This document shows positions 24,098-34,307 of a stretch of 64,000 nt of DNA, one piece after another. This DNA is from Pseudomonas sp. MWU13-2100. GTDB taxonomy: Bacteria > Pseudomonadota > Gammaproteobacteria > Pseudomonadales > Pseudomonadaceae. Numbering within the stretch: position 1 is the first letter of the stretch; each line of letters begins with the position of its first letter. The notes under the pieces are model-generated. The model was not told the DNA's origin and did no database searches. It was given only the letters and a program-made list of their open reading frames with translations. The stretch lies in the NCBI RefSeq assembly GCF_023242365.1, contig NZ_JALLIX010000006.1, positions 1 through 64,000 of the forward strand. Reading direction: 5' to 3'. The translations under genes and the position numbers were made by a program.

Positions 24098-25984
24098 TCA
24101 AATACGGAAACCACTGACCAATTGCTCCAGCCGGGTGGTCTGCTGTTCCAGGTCGGAACAGGCCAGCAGCGTGGCATTGAGGTTCGCCACCGCGTCCTTG
24201 TTCAAGGTGTCGATCTGGGTGATGTCCATGTTGATCGCCTCGACCACGGCGGTCTGCTCTTCGGTGGCGGCGGCCACCGACTGGTTCATCCCATCGATCT
24301 CACCAATACGCCGGGTGACCTGCCCCAAGTGCTCGCCGGCCTGATTGGCGATGGCCACGCTCTCCGCGCTGTATTGCTGGCTCTCGGCCATGGTGCGCAC
24401 CGCCTGCCGGGAACCGACTTGCAGCTCCTCGATCATCCCGTGGATTTGCTGGGCCGAGGCCTGGGTCCGCCCGGCGAGGTTGCGCACTTCATCGGCGACC
24501 ACCGAGAACCCGCGCCCCGATTCGCCGGCACGGGCGGCCTCGATGGCGGCATTCAGGGCCAACAGATTGGTCTGTTCGGAAATCGCCTGGATCACCTTGA
24601 GGATCTGGCCAATGCTCGACGTGTGGCTATTGAGCTGCTCGATCCGCGTACTGGAGGAAAGGATCTTGGTCGACAGTTCATTCATCGCCTGGATCGAGCG
24701 TTCGACCACCCGCCGCGCTTCATCCGCCGTGTCTCGCGCATCGGACGCACCTTGTGAGGCGTCCGCGGCATTCACGGCGATCTCCTGGGCCGCGGCCCCC
24801 AATTGATTGATGGCCGCCGCGACACTGCTGGTGCGCTGGGACTGATTGTCCGAGTTGCTCATCGAGGCGTTGGAAGCATTCACGACCCGACTGGCCACCT
24901 GGCTCAAACGGGCGGTGGTCGAGGCCACCTCACGGATCGAACCATGGATCCGTTCGACGAAACGGTTGAAGGCCCCCGCCAGGTGGCCGAACTCGTCGCG
25001 CGACTGGATAGGCAGGCGCTGCGTCAGATCGCCATCACCCTGGGCAATGTCTTCCAGGGCGCGGGTCATGTGGTGCAAGGGTTTCATCAGCAAGCGGATC
25101 AACAGGCTGAGCAGGACGAAGGTGATAGCCAGCAGGACCACGGTCGCAATCAGTACCGAGAGACGAAACTGGGTCAGCGCCGCGTAGGCCTTGTGCTTGT
25201 CGACGGCCAGACCCACATACCACTTCACCGAAGGCAGGCCCTGTACCGGCATGAAGGTCAGCAACTGCGCAGTGCCCGCCTGCTGTACCTCGGTCAGCTC
25301 GGCGCCGATCCGCGTCGGCGCCATGCCGTAGACATCACGCAGGTTCTTGGTGACCAGGGTTTTGTCGGGGTGCACCAGGATATTGCCGTCGGCACTGACC
25401 AGGAAGGCATAACCGATACCACCGAAATCCTGCGCGTTGATCATCCTGGCCATCTTGTCCAGGCTGATATTGACCCCGAGCACACCCAGTACCTGGTCGC
25501 CGGACTTGATCGGTGCCGCTTCGCTCATGACCAGGTAGTCGCTGCCCACACCGATATAGGGTTCGGTCAGGATCGGACCGTTTTTAAGCGCATCCGAGTA
25601 CCAGGGCCGTTGGCGGGCATCGTAGCCGTCAGGCATGACTCGCTCGGGGAAGATATCGAAGGCTCCGTCGCGCGTTGCCCTGTAGCTGGCGACGAAGGTC
25701 GAGGTGAGCGCAGGCTGTTGAAGCAAGGTATGGACCTTCTCCCTGGCGGGGTCGAGCGCGACGACCTGGGCCATCGCGTCCACCAACAGCAAACGATCGC
25801 TCAACCAGGTTTGAATATTCTGGGCCAGGACCTGCCCGCTGGTGTGCAAGTTGCTCTCGATATTCCCGCTGATTTCGTTGCGCTGTTGATAATCGCCATA
25901 CAGTGCGAAAACCGCAAAGACCACAACAACCACGGTAGAAACGGCGAGCAGGATCTTCTGACTGAACTTCAAACGAATATTCAT
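24098..25984 (-). CDS. Methyl-accepting chemotaxis protein with dCache sensor
   Basis: This 628-residue chemoreceptor has a first membrane helix (about 8-28), a periplasmic dCache_1 domain (about 35-270), a second helix (about 277-300), a HAMP domain and a cytoplasmic signalling domain. The hairpin tip is [19 protein letters not shown]. The distal sensor module shows RPWYSDAL and later [11 protein letters not shown], partly fitting the amino-acid-binding dCache pattern. The aspartate usual in the GVxGxD strand is asparagine here (GVLGVNISL), so the ligand may not be an amino acid. It is a single gene 94 bp upstream of the DeoR gene. Confidence 0.9.
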   Translation of the reverse strand: MNIRLKFSQKILLAVSTVVVVVFAVFALYGDYQQRNEISGNIESNLHTSGQVLAQNIQTWLSDRLLLVDAMAQVVALDPAREKVHTLLQQPALTSTFVASYRATRDGAFDIFPERVMPDGYDARQRPWYSDALKNGPILTEPYIGVGSDYLVMSEAAPIKSGDQVLGVLGVNISLDKMARMINAQDFGGIGYAFLVSADGNILVHPDKTLVTKNLRDVYGMAPTRIGAELTEVQQAGTAQLLTFMPVQGLPSVKWYVGLAVDKHKAYAALTQFRLSVLIATVVLLAITFVLLSLLIRLLMKPLHHMTRALEDIAQGDGDLTQRLPIQSRDEFGHLAGAFNRFVERIHGSIREVASTTARLSQVASRVVNASNASMSNSDNQSQRTSSVAAAINQLGAAAQEIAVNAADASQGASDARDTADEARRVVERSIQAMNELSTKILSSSTRIEQLNSHTSSIGQILKVIQAISEQTNLLALNAAIEAARAGESGRGFSVVADEVRNLAGRTQASAQQIHGMIEELQVGSRQAVRTMAESQQYSAESVAIANQAGEHLGQVTRRIGEIDGMNQSVAAATEEQTAVVEAINMDITQIDTLNKDAVANLNATLLACSDLEQQTTRLEQLVSGFRI

Positions 25985-26244
25985 GGTTTTGGCTACTGCA
26001 CAATGGAGGGTTTTTGTTTGACTTTATATCAAGGCAGGACAAAACAATGGGCAGGGCGAAAACCACCCTTAATGGGGAAAGTTTCAGTGTTACTTAAAGG
26101 GCTGTCAAACAACAAATATCCGGGGGCTGGCATCAAAAAAACTGATCGCCCCAGCGTTACAACACTTTCTTTACCGGTGTATGAAGTTGTCAATGTTCTA
26201 TTTATAAAACTGACCTGATAACCAGCACATCTGCCAGACGCGGC

Positions 26245-27594
26245 CTACAAGGCCCCTTGCGCCGGCAATGCCACCAGGGCGATCAACCCGCCACCCGCCC
26301 GGTTGCGCAGGGTCAGCGCCCCGCCCTGCTCCAGCACAATCGCCCGCGCCGCCGACAAGCCCAGCCCGACGCCGCCGGTGCTCTTGTTGCGCGAACTCTC
26401 CAGCCGAAAAAACGGTTCAAACACCCGTTCAAGGCAATCCGCGGCGATACCCGGCCCCCGATCCTGCACGCGGATCAGCAGTCGTTCTGCGTCCGCTTCC
26501 AACTCGATCGATGGTGCGCTGCCGTACTTGATGGCGTTATCCAGCAAATTGCCGATGACCCGCTTCAGTCCCAACGGTCGCCCGAAATACACCCACCTGG
26601 ACGGCCCCACGAAGTCGACCTCAAGCCCCTGGTCGCGATAATCGTCCACCAGGGTTTGCAACAACTCCGCCAGATCGAAGGAGGTCGCTTCTTCCAGGCG
26701 CGCATCGTCGCGGAAGAACTCGAGTGCCGAGTTGATCATTGCCTGCATTTCATCGACGTCGCGAAACAGGCGTTTTTGCTGCTCCTCGTCCTCGATGAAC
26801 TCGCCACGCAGGCGCATACGGGTCAAGGGCGTGCGCAGGTCATGGGAGATGGCCGCAAGCATCTGCGTGCGGTCCTTGATGAAATGTTGCAACTGGGCCT
26901 GCATGGCGTTGAAGGCGAGGATCGCCTGGCGGATTTCATGGGGCCCGACCGGCTCCACCGGCGGCGCCCGGAAGTCGACGCCAAAACGCCGCGCGCCCAG
27001 GGCAAATTGTTGCAGGGGCCTGGCCAGACGGCGGGTGGCGATCAGCGTGACGACCGCCGTGGAAATCAGCACCAGCACGATCACTATGAGCCCACGCGGC
27101 CCCTCCTCCAGCCCCCAGCTGCGTGAGGCGGCGGAAAACATCAGCCAGGAGCCGTCGTCCAACTGGATCAGCAAGGCATAACGCCCGCCCGGGCCCTGCC
27201 AGTCGGAGGGGCGATAGGCCTCGATCCGGCGATGCGGTGCATCGAGTGCCCGGCGTATGGCTTCCGATCCCCGCCCGCGGACTTCTTCGACGATTTTCGG
27301 CTGGGCGATATCGCGGCGGCGGAGGTACCAGTTCACCTGCATGTTCGGGTCGCTGACCACCGCCGCCAGACGGGCACGCTGCCCGGGGTCGGAGGCTTCG
27401 AGCACGCGGCTGATGGAGGCGATCCTTTCCAGCAGGCCGGTCTCGATCAGGGAGGGATAGGCCCAGACACCGGCCAGCTTGACGAACAGCGCATTGAACC
27501 CCAGCGCCGTGAGCATCGCCGTCAGGATGGTCAGGGCGATCCAGCGGGCCACCGTGTCCCTTGGGCGATAACGTCCGGCTCCAAGGCGACTCAC
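26245..27594 (-). CDS. Sensor histidine kinase (EnvZ/RstB type)
   Basis: This 449-residue kinase has membrane helices at about 19-45 and 166-187 around a ~120-residue periplasmic sensor, then HAMP (about 190-240). A HisKA domain has the phospho-accepting H251 in AAISHDLRTPLTR. The HATPase domain has the N box (NLLDNAIKYG), DRGPGI and GVGLGLSAARAIV. It starts at a GTG overlapping the response regulator stop (GTGA). The stimulus is unknown; the short periplasmic domain lacks a recognised ligand fold. Confidence 0.9.
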   Translation of the reverse strand: MSRLGAGRYRPRDTVARWIALTILTAMLTALGFNALFVKLAGVWAYPSLIETGLLERIASISRVLEASDPGQRARLAAVVSDPNMQVNWYLRRRDIAQPKIVEEVRGRGSEAIRRALDAPHRRIEAYRPSDWQGPGGRYALLIQLDDGSWLMFSAASRSWGLEEGPRGLIVIVLVLISTAVVTLIATRRLARPLQQFALGARRFGVDFRAPPVEPVGPHEIRQAILAFNAMQAQLQHFIKDRTQMLAAISHDLRTPLTRMRLRGEFIEDEEQQKRLFRDVDEMQAMINSALEFFRDDARLEEATSFDLAELLQTLVDDYRDQGLEVDFVGPSRWVYFGRPLGLKRVIGNLLDNAIKYGSAPSIELEADAERLLIRVQDRGPGIAADCLERVFEPFFRLESSRNKSTGGVGLGLSAARAIVLEQGGALTLRNRAGGGLIALVALPAQGAL

Positions 27595-28301
27595 TGACGC
27601 GTCACATCAGGGCTGAACAGATAGCCGCCATTGCGCACCGTGCGAATCATCGCCGGGCGCTTGGTGTCGAATTCCAGCTTGCGCCGCAGGCGGCTGACCT
27701 GGACGTCGATGCTGCGGTCGAACGCGTCATGGCTGTGCCCGCGGGCCAAATCCAGCAGTTGCTCGCGGGTGAGGATGCGTTGGGGATGCTCGACAAACAC
27801 CAGCAGCAGATCGAACTCCCCGGCCGACAGCGGGATCATCACCTGGTCCGGCGAACGCAGTTCACGTCGGGTCAGGTCCAGTTGCCAGTCGGCGAAGCGG
27901 ATCAGCGGGCGTGGCACGTCACCGGTCAAGGGCCGACTTTCCCCGGCCCGGCGCAACACCGCCCGGACTCGCGCCAGCAGCTCGCGGGCGTCGAAGGGTT
28001 TGCCCAGGTAATCGTCGGCGCCCATTTCCAGGCCCACCACCCGGTCGCTCAACTCGCCCATGGCGGTCAGCATGATCACCGGGGTCGCGTACTGCCGACG
28101 CAGGCGCTGGCACAGCATCAGGCCGTTCTCTCCCGGCAGCATCAGGTCGAGGATGATCAGGTCCGGGGCCTGGCACTCCAGCGCGGCCCACAATGCGGCG
28201 CCATCGGCGGCGACCTCCACGCTGTAGCCGTGCAGCACAAAAAATTTCTTCAGCAGGGCAAGGACCTCGAGGTCATCGTCCACGATCAACAGACTGCTCA
28301 C
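27591..28301 (-). CDS. OmpR family response regulator
   Basis: This 236-residue protein has a receiver domain (about 1-118) with acidic DDD at 8-10, phospho-acceptor D52 in LIILDLMLP, T80 and K102 (GKPFD). A winged-helix DNA-binding domain (about 135-230) has DRSIDVQVSRLRRKLE and IRTVRNGGYLF. It forms a two-gene operon with the kinase behind it. The gene is divergent from mlaA, with a 170-bp gap that may hold an autoregulatory site. The close pairing to an outer membrane lipid gene hints at an envelope regulon, as inference only. Confidence 0.92.
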   Translation of the reverse strand: MSSLLIVDDDLEVLALLKKFFVLHGYSVEVAADGAALWAALECQAPDLIILDLMLPGENGLMLCQRLRRQYATPVIMLTAMGELSDRVVGLEMGADDYLGKPFDARELLARVRAVLRRAGESRPLTGDVPRPLIRFADWQLDLTRRELRSPDQVMIPLSAGEFDLLLVFVEHPQRILTREQLLDLARGHSHDAFDRSIDVQVSRLRRKLEFDTKRPAMIRTVRNGGYLFSPDVTRQ

Positions 28302-28471
28302 CGGCGGCCATCACTTGAAGTTGGAAAGAGCCCCATCTAAAACCATTCGCCGCGCTCCGTCATATATTTCAATGCGGTAACAAACCGTCAACGAAGCAAT
28401 AAAGCAGACATCTTTGCGCAAGGCGCGGCTGCCAGCATCGGCCTCCCGTATTCCGCAGAGACCGTTTGCCC

Positions 28472-29260
28472 ATGCCCCCGCTCAAGTGCTCGCCCGCCCT
28501 GCTCCGTCACGCCGCGCTGTTGCTGACCGTTTCGTACCTGGCCGGCTGCGGCAGCCAGGCCCCGGTGGCGAGCGCCAACTGCGCGCAAGTCGATTATCCG
28601 GTGTTCGACCCGGCCCAGCGGGTCAACCGGGGGATTTTTGCCTTCAACAAGGCGGTCGATGACTATGCCCTGGCGCCTGTGGCCCGGGGCTATCGCTACC
28701 TGCCGAATTTTTTTCAGCAGGGTGTGCATAACTTCACCAGCAACTTCGGCGAGCCCAAGGTGTTCGTCAACGACCTGCTGCAAGGCAACCTGAAACGTTC
28801 GGCCACGACCCTGGGGCGCTTTACCGTCAACACTACCCTCGGCGTGGTGGGGCTGATCGATGTCTCGGACCCGATGGGCATCCCCCGCCACACCGCCGAC
28901 TTCGGCCAGACCTTTGGCGTCTGGGGCATCGGCAACGGGCCCATCGTCGAGTTGCCGCTGCTCGGCACCGGCAATGCCCGCGATGCCGCCGGACGGGTGC
29001 TGGGCCTGGCCTTCAATCCCTTCGGCAGCAACAGCGACACCATCAAGACCCTGACGACGGTCAGCCTGGTCGGCGGCGTGATCGACCAGCGCGCCGAACT
29101 GCTGCCGCTCACCGACAGCCTGCAAAAACTGCCGGACTACTACAGCGCACTGCGTAATGTGGTCGCCGAACACCGCGCGGCTTTCGTGGAGGAAGGCAAG
29201 CAGGGCAGCACCCAGCCGGAGAAGGACCGCTGCCAGGGAGCCGCCCGGGATGGTTTCTGA
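28472..29260 (+). CDS. mlaA: MlaA/VacJ family outer membrane lipoprotein
   Basis: This 262-residue lipoprotein has a signal peptide ending in the lipobox LAGC (YLAGCGSQ). The MlaA domain has DPAQRVNRGIFAFNKAVDDY, NFFQQGVHNFTSNFGEPKVF and a GVWGIGNGPIVELPLLG segment. MlaA removes mislocalised phospholipid from the outer leaflet of the outer membrane and passes it to the MlaC-MlaFEDB pathway. No mlaB-F genes are nearby, which is normal in Pseudomonas. The ATG at 28472 is chosen; a TTG six bases upstream is possible. Confidence 0.9.
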   Translation: MPPLKCSPALLRHAALLLTVSYLAGCGSQAPVASANCAQVDYPVFDPAQRVNRGIFAFNKAVDDYALAPVARGYRYLPNFFQQGVHNFTSNFGEPKVFVNDLLQGNLKRSATTLGRFTVNTTLGVVGLIDVSDPMGIPRHTADFGQTFGVWGIGNGPIVELPLLGTGNARDAAGRVLGLAFNPFGSNSDTIKTLTTVSLVGGVIDQRAELLPLTDSLQKLPDYYSALRNVVAEHRAAFVEEGKQGSTQPEKDRCQGAARDGF

Positions 29261-29486
29261 ACGGCGGGCACTGATTCTGGAACAACGGGTGAGCAAACAC
29301 GCCGACAGTGACCTGCACTGCCATGAGGTCAGCCTGCGGCTGTCGGACGATCGGCGCCACCTGATCCTCAGTAGCTATACCGAACACTACAGCCCGCAAG
29401 GTTCGCAGTGGGTCGAACGCCATCACCAGGTGCCAATGGACGATCTATTGCGCTGGCTTGTCCAGCGCGCCGAACACAGCGTCTGA
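29250..29486 (+). CDS. Hypothetical protein, 78 residues
   Basis: This small soluble protein starts MVSERRALILEQRVSKHADS and contains LHCHEVSLRLSDDRRHLILS. It overlaps the mlaA stop by 11 bases, so it is translated with it. No family was recognised. It ends DDLLRWLVQRAEHSV. The coupling to mlaA suggests a linked role, but nothing in the sequence shows what it does. Confidence 0.6.
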   Translation: MVSERRALILEQRVSKHADSDLHCHEVSLRLSDDRRHLILSSYTEHYSPQGSQWVERHHQVPMDDLLRWLVQRAEHSV

Positions 29487-29516
29487 CACCCCGTCCTTGA
29501 GCCCTTCTCGCCCGCC

Positions 29517-29540
29517 TCGAGAGTGATCCGGCACTCTCGA
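29517..29540. terminator. Inverted repeat after the mlaA unit
   Basis: TCGAGAGTG and CACTCTCGA form a perfect 9-bp stem with a six-base loop but without a T tract. It may be a weak terminator or an mRNA-stabilising hairpin. Confidence 0.5.
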
Positions 29541-29714
29541 AGCCGCTCAGGCGCCTACAGCTTCTTCTCTATTTCCCCCTCGAACCTGCGTAATACTTGA
29601 GCCCCGCACCTTCGGGATTTAATATCCACGCCGCTTATGTCGAGCATCAGTACCGGTTGCACGCCTGGCCCGCTCAGGTCGACACCGAGAAGAAAAACTA
29701 GAGAAGGTGAAGCA

Positions 29715-31115
29715 ATGACGGGTGAAAACCTGACACCGGGTTTGCTCAAGCGCGGCCTGAAAAACCGCCATATCCAGCTGATTTCCCTGGGTGGGGCCAT
29801 CGGCACCGGGCTGTTCCTGGGCTCCGCCGGCGTACTCAAGTCCGCGGGACCGGCGATGATCCTCGGTTATGCGATCTGTGGTTTCATCGCGTTCCTGATC
29901 ATGCGCCAGCTCGGCGAGATGATCGTCGAAGAGCCGGTGGCCGGCTCGTTCAGCCACTTCGCCCATAAATACTGGGGCGGCTACGCGGGCTTTCTCTGCG
30001 GCTGGAACTACTGGGTGCTCTACGTACTGGTGGGCATGGCCGAGCTCACGGCCGTCGGCAAGTACGTGCAGTTCTGGTGGCCCGATGTGCCGTCCTGGGT
30101 CAGCGCGGCGGTGTTCTTCGTACTGGTCAACCTGCTCAACCTGACCAACGTCAAGGTGTTCGGCGAAACCGAATTCTGGTTCGCGATCATCAAGGTGGTG
30201 GCGATCATCGGCATGATCGCCCTCGGTTGCTACCTGCTGATCAGCGGCACCGGCGGCCCGCAAGCCTCGGTCAGCAACCTGTGGAGCCACGGTGGATTCT
30301 TCCCCAACGGTTTCAGCGGCCTGCTGATGGCGCTGTGCTTCATCATGTTTTCCTTCGGTGGCCTGGAGCTGGTGGGCATCACCGCCGCCGAGGCCAGCGA
30401 GCCGCGCAAGGTGATCCCCAAGGCAATCAATCAGGTGGTGTTGCGGATCCTGATCTTCTATGTCGGCGCCCTTACCGTGCTGTTGTCGCTGTACCCGTGG
30501 GACCAGTTGCTGACCACCCTCGGCGCTTCCGGCGACGCCTACAGCGGCAGCCCGTTCGTGCAGATCTTCGCCCTGATCGGCAGCGACACGGCGGCGCAGA
30601 TCCTCAACGTGGTGGTGCTGACCGCCGCCCTGTCGGTCTACAACAGCGGCGTGTACTGCAACAGCCGCATGCTGTTCGGCCTGGCCGAGCAAGGCGATGC
30701 TCCCAAATCCCTGATGAAACTGAACAAACAGGGCGTGCCAGTACGGGCGATTGGGGTCTCGGCGCTGGTGACCTTGCTGTGCGTGGTGGTCAACTACGTG
30801 GCGCCCCATGAAGCGCTGGAGCTGTTGATGGCGCTGGTGGTGGCTTCGTTGATCATCAACTGGATCGTGATCAGCCTGACCCACCTGAAATTCCGCAAGG
30901 CCATGGAACGGCAAGGCGTGGTCCCGGGCTTCAAGGCGTTCTGGACCCCGTTCAGCAACTACCTGTGCCTGGCCTTCGTCGCGCTGATCCTGGCGGTGAT
31001 GCTGATGATTCCGGGGATCAGTGTCTCGGTGTATGTGATGCCGCTGTGGGTGCTGTTCATCTATGGCTTGTACCGGCTGCGGCTGGCCAAGGGCCGGACG
31101 CGCACCGTCAGCTGA
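29715..31115 (+). CDS. aroP: AroP-type aromatic amino acid permease
   Basis: This 466-residue inner membrane transporter of the APC superfamily has about 12 helices. The conserved first helix is ISLGGAIGTGLFLGSAGVLK. SFGGLELVGITAAEASEPRK at the helix 6 region and YNSGVYCNSRMLFGLAEQGD near helix 8 are typical of AroP/PheP/LysP-like amino acid-proton symporters. The ATG at 29715 with a GAGAAGG ribosome site gives MTGENLTPGLLKRGLKNRHI, the usual N-terminus. Substrate is most likely phenylalanine, tyrosine or tryptophan, but related specificities cannot be excluded. Confidence 0.82.
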   Translation: MTGENLTPGLLKRGLKNRHIQLISLGGAIGTGLFLGSAGVLKSAGPAMILGYAICGFIAFLIMRQLGEMIVEEPVAGSFSHFAHKYWGGYAGFLCGWNYWVLYVLVGMAELTAVGKYVQFWWPDVPSWVSAAVFFVLVNLLNLTNVKVFGETEFWFAIIKVVAIIGMIALGCYLLISGTGGPQASVSNLWSHGGFFPNGFSGLLMALCFIMFSFGGLELVGITAAEASEPRKVIPKAINQVVLRILIFYVGALTVLLSLYPWDQLLTTLGASGDAYSGSPFVQIFALIGSDTAAQILNVVVLTAALSVYNSGVYCNSRMLFGLAEQGDAPKSLMKLNKQGVPVRAIGVSALVTLLCVVVNYVAPHEALELLMALVVASLIINWIVISLTHLKFRKAMERQGVVPGFKAFWTPFSNYLCLAFVALILAVMLMIPGISVSVYVMPLWVLFIYGLYRLRLAKGRTRTVS

Positions 31116-31146
31116 GACGCTGGCTTGATAGACGACTTGAACACTC

Positions 31147-31171
31147 AGGGGACCGCAAGGTCCCCTTTTTT
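31147..31171 (+). terminator. Terminator after aroP
   Basis: AGGGGACC-GCAA-GGTCCCCT followed by T residues makes a strong terminator just before the convergent MFS gene. Confidence 0.92.
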
Positions 31172-31182
31172 GTGGCCCCGAG

Positions 31183-32185
31183 TTATAGAGAACTTTCTTT
31201 CTGCACTTCTGCGGCAGTGCCAAATAGAAAGCCCGACGTCAAAACCAGGAGCACGAAGGCGATCAGAAAAAACCAGACGCCCGAGCTTCCGATCAAGCCA
31301 GCAATGATCGGCATCGTGACAAACATGATGATCTTGCCCACCGTGGCAAACCCCGAAAGAAAGGTTGAGCGCAGGTTTTCCTGACAAGGACTGCGCCATC
31401 AGAACGACAAAGAACACCGCCCCCAGTAGCACGCCCAACGGCAGATTGCCGTGTTCGATATCGGCCAACACCTGCCAATACTGAATCAGCGACTGCAGCA
31501 CCAGACCGTAGCCTAGCGCCAGGAGAATCACTGCCTGCCCCACCTGCCCGTTCTGCCTGAACACCTCCCTCATACTGGCCATATCGGCTTTCAAGCGCCC
31601 CATCATTGCGCGATCTTTGGGCGCTTTAAAAAAGTTGTCCGAGGGCAGGAACCAGGTAATGAGCAAGACCACCGACATCAGCAGCGCCGCCATGAACCAG
31701 GCTAGCCTTGGCTCCAGCGTAAACACGCCGGCTCCCAGCAAAGAGGCGATCCCCATGAAGAAGAACTGATTTTTCTGATAGCGGGCAAATATCGTCACGG
31801 CCTGGTGATCGGCGCCCTCGCTTTTCGACACATCATACAAATAGGCACTGAAGGTGCCTGACATCATCCCGAGCGACAGCGCATTAAAAAATTCCGCCAG
31901 GAGAAAGCCATAGAAGCCCTCGCTTATCCCGGTCAACGCCAGCCAAATCGCTGAGAAAAGCACACTCAACGCAATGGAAAACTTTCGACTGTAGTGATCG
32001 GAAAAATAAGAAAGTGGAATATCGATAAAGACGATGACCGCCGCCTGAAACGACTTCAACAGACCGATCTGCGGCAGGCTCAAACCGGCACGCATCAAAT
32101 AGGCCACGGAGATGGCACCGATCAGCATTCGTACACAGCCATAGGCGATACCAACGATATGTACCGTCAAGGCAGGTGAGCGCAT
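31183..32185 (-). pseudogene. MFS transporter with a frameshift
   Basis: The first ~265 codons encode a multi-helix MFS transporter (AYGCVRMLIGAISVAYLMRA, then FIDIPLSYFSDHYSRKFSIA, the loop 2-3 signature). Near 31383-31392 the hydrophobic pattern breaks. The reading frame shifted by one base resumes as ENLRSTFLSGFATVGKIIMF and WFFLIAFVLLVLTSGFLFG, ending at the stop at 31183. The pattern fits a single inserted base in this sequence. It is either a real loss-of-function mutation or a sequencing error. The true start is the ATG at 32185, with GGAGGT upstream. Confidence 0.75.
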
Positions 32186-32308
32186 AAATACCTCCATGGC
32201 TGGCGCGTCGTCAGGCCCAGCGGCGCTGATGATCAGGGTGTTTCAACATTCTGCTGATTCCCCCTGAACAACCTGACGCAGTGACGAAGACCTCTTCGCA
32301 ATTGGGGA

Positions 32309-33547
32309 TCAGGGCTTGCCCGGATGCGGCGCCGGATAATCCCGGGCAATATCCAGCGGCCAGGCATACGGTCCATCCCACAGTTGCTCATGCAAGGCCT
32401 CGATCCGCTCGGCCATGGCGCTGTTGCGCATCACTACTTCCAGGTTGCGCGAGTTGTCGAGGTAGCCGCCGAGCCAGTTGCTGGTCCCGACCCAAGCCAC
32501 CTGCCCGTCGATCTCCATGGTCTTGCTGTGGATAACTCGCGCATAGGGGATAAAGCCCTGCGGGTCCTGCGGCAAGGTGACGATCTTGACCTGCACATTG
32601 GGCAGGACCGCCAGGCTCTTGAGGTAGGCAATCTCCGGCTTGCCAGTGTTCCAGTCGGAGACCATCAACTTGATCGACACCCCGCGCGCCGCCGCCGCCC
32701 GCATGGCATTGTCGATCACCGCATAGTACGGACGGGTTTTATCCGGACCGTAGGACAACGGTGCATAGTCGAGCAGTTGCACCCGCACTTCATGCTTGGC
32801 CTCGGCCAGCAAGCGCGGCAATTCCAGCTGCGAATCGCCGACACCCGGCGGGTTGTAGCGTTGCGGACTGGCCACCAGGTAATTGCCGGTGCGCGTCGGC
32901 TCTTTCCCGACCTTGGGCAGCGCCACCGGTTGGTTGTCAGCCAACGCAGCCTGGGCTTTCCAGTCCTGGTCGAAGATCGCCTGGACCTGGCCGACCATCG
33001 TCGCATCGCTGATAAGCAAGCCGGTTTCATGAATATGCTCAAGCGAGCGCCAGTCGAAATTCTGGCTGCCGATAAACGCCTGCCGGCCGTCCACCACCAG
33101 GTACTTGGCGTGGATGATACCGCCGCTCAGGCGTGCGTACGGCAGCACGCGGAAGGTCAGGTTGGGGATCTTGCGCAGCCGGTCGAGGGTGGCGTCCTCG
33201 GAGAGCTTCACACCCTTCTCTTCCAGCAGGAAACGAATCTTCACGCCACGCTTGCCGGCGGCCTCAAGGCTGTCCATGACCTTGTCCATCACCGAACCGG
33301 GATGGTCCGCGGCATAGAACTGGCCGATATCGATTCGGCTTTTGGCGCCGTCGAAGAGCTCGATCCAGACCGGACCGGGTTGACGCAAATCGGGGGCGCC
33401 GAGATCGGTGGCGAGCGGGACGGTATGCACCAGCTCGAAACCGGGAATGGAAAAGTCCGCCTGGGCCAGCGGACTGAGCAGCAGGCCGACAAGGCCCGCC
33501 ATGCCGACGCGAAGCAGTGTCGGTTGAAACTTCAGGAAGCTGCGCAT
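32309..33547 (-). CDS. Exported phospholipase D-like protein
   Basis: This 412-residue protein has a signal peptide (about 1-25, GMAGLVGLLLSPLAQA) and two HKD motifs: IHAKYLVVDGRQAFIGSQN (about residue 160) and IHSKTMEIDGQVAWVGTSN (about residue 355). Two complete HKD halves make one active site, so it should cleave phosphodiesters such as phospholipid head groups or nucleic acid. It follows exbB by 72 bp in the direction of a TonB-type operon. This context suggests release of substrates outside the inner membrane for uptake. The start at 33547 has AGAGAG upstream. Confidence 0.83.
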   Translation of the reverse strand: MRSFLKFQPTLLRVGMAGLVGLLLSPLAQADFSIPGFELVHTVPLATDLGAPDLRQPGPVWIELFDGAKSRIDIGQFYAADHPGSVMDKVMDSLEAAGKRGVKIRFLLEEKGVKLSEDATLDRLRKIPNLTFRVLPYARLSGGIIHAKYLVVDGRQAFIGSQNFDWRSLEHIHETGLLISDATMVGQVQAIFDQDWKAQAALADNQPVALPKVGKEPTRTGNYLVASPQRYNPPGVGDSQLELPRLLAEAKHEVRVQLLDYAPLSYGPDKTRPYYAVIDNAMRAAAARGVSIKLMVSDWNTGKPEIAYLKSLAVLPNVQVKIVTLPQDPQGFIPYARVIHSKTMEIDGQVAWVGTSNWLGGYLDNSRNLEVVMRNSAMAERIEALHEQLWDGPYAWPLDIARDYPAPHPGKP

Positions 33548-33619
33548 AAGACTCTCTTCAATCAATGCACCGTCCCCTGCCGGCTCGTACCGACAGGGGG
33601 CGGAGAGGGAGCCGCGAAA

Positions 33620-34267
33620 TCAGGCCGTCTGCAACTGCGCCGGGCTCGCCGCCCGATGCGGAACTTCAGCCTGTACACGGGCACCGCTCGACGCGCGGAT
33701 CAGCAACATCTTGAGCTGGTCGTTGATGCGCTCCAGGCTGTCCTGGAAGAAGTTGTGGAACACCACGCAGAACAACGCGATGGCAATCCCCAGGCCGGTG
33801 GCGAACAAGGCCGTGCCGATACCAGCGGAGATCTGGCCCGGATCGGAGACCCCGGCACTGGCCAACGCCTTGAAGGTGTCGATGATGCCGAGGATGGTCC
33901 CCAGCAAACCCAACAGCGGCGCGGCGGTGGTGACGGTCTCGATGATCCACAGGCTGCGGGCCAACGGCGCGCGACTGGCCAGGTACTGGGTATCGATCAC
34001 GTCGTCCAGGTCCTTGCGCGGCCCATGGCTGGCCTTCTGCGCCAGCACCGCCGAAGCCATGTCCAAAGGCAGGCTGTCACGCCGGGTCAGTGCCTGCGGC
34101 AGGTCCTTCGTGCTGTGTACATGGGAGCCCAGGGCCTCCATCAGCGCCCGGGCCGAACGCCGCACATAAGCGAAATAGATGGCGCGCTCGATGGCGATAA
34201 AGATCGCAATCGCCAGGGCCGCATACATCACATAGAAGGTGATTTCGTGAAGCAGGTTCATGTCCAT
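33620..34267 (-). CDS. exbB: ExbB/TolQ/MotA family proton channel protein
   Basis: This 215-residue inner membrane protein has one helix at about 10-30 and two more at about 105-130 and 145-180. Its conserved core reads SLWIIETVTTAAPLLGLLGT, ILGIIDTFKAL and SAGIGTALFATGLGIAIALF. With ExbD it uses proton-motive force to energise TonB. It lies behind the receptor gene, separated from exbD and tonB. So the operon order is exbD, tonB, receptor, exbB, phospholipase D-like gene. Confidence 0.87.
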   Translation of the reverse strand: MDMNLLHEITFYVMYAALAIAIFIAIERAIYFAYVRRSARALMEALGSHVHSTKDLPQALTRRDSLPLDMASAVLAQKASHGPRKDLDDVIDTQYLASRAPLARSLWIIETVTTAAPLLGLLGTILGIIDTFKALASAGVSDPGQISAGIGTALFATGLGIAIALFCVVFHNFFQDSLERINDQLKMLLIRASSGARVQAEVPHRAASPAQLQTA

Positions 34268-34307
34268 GATCGGGTGACCTCGGTCGATAATAGGCGTGGG
34301 ACAAACA

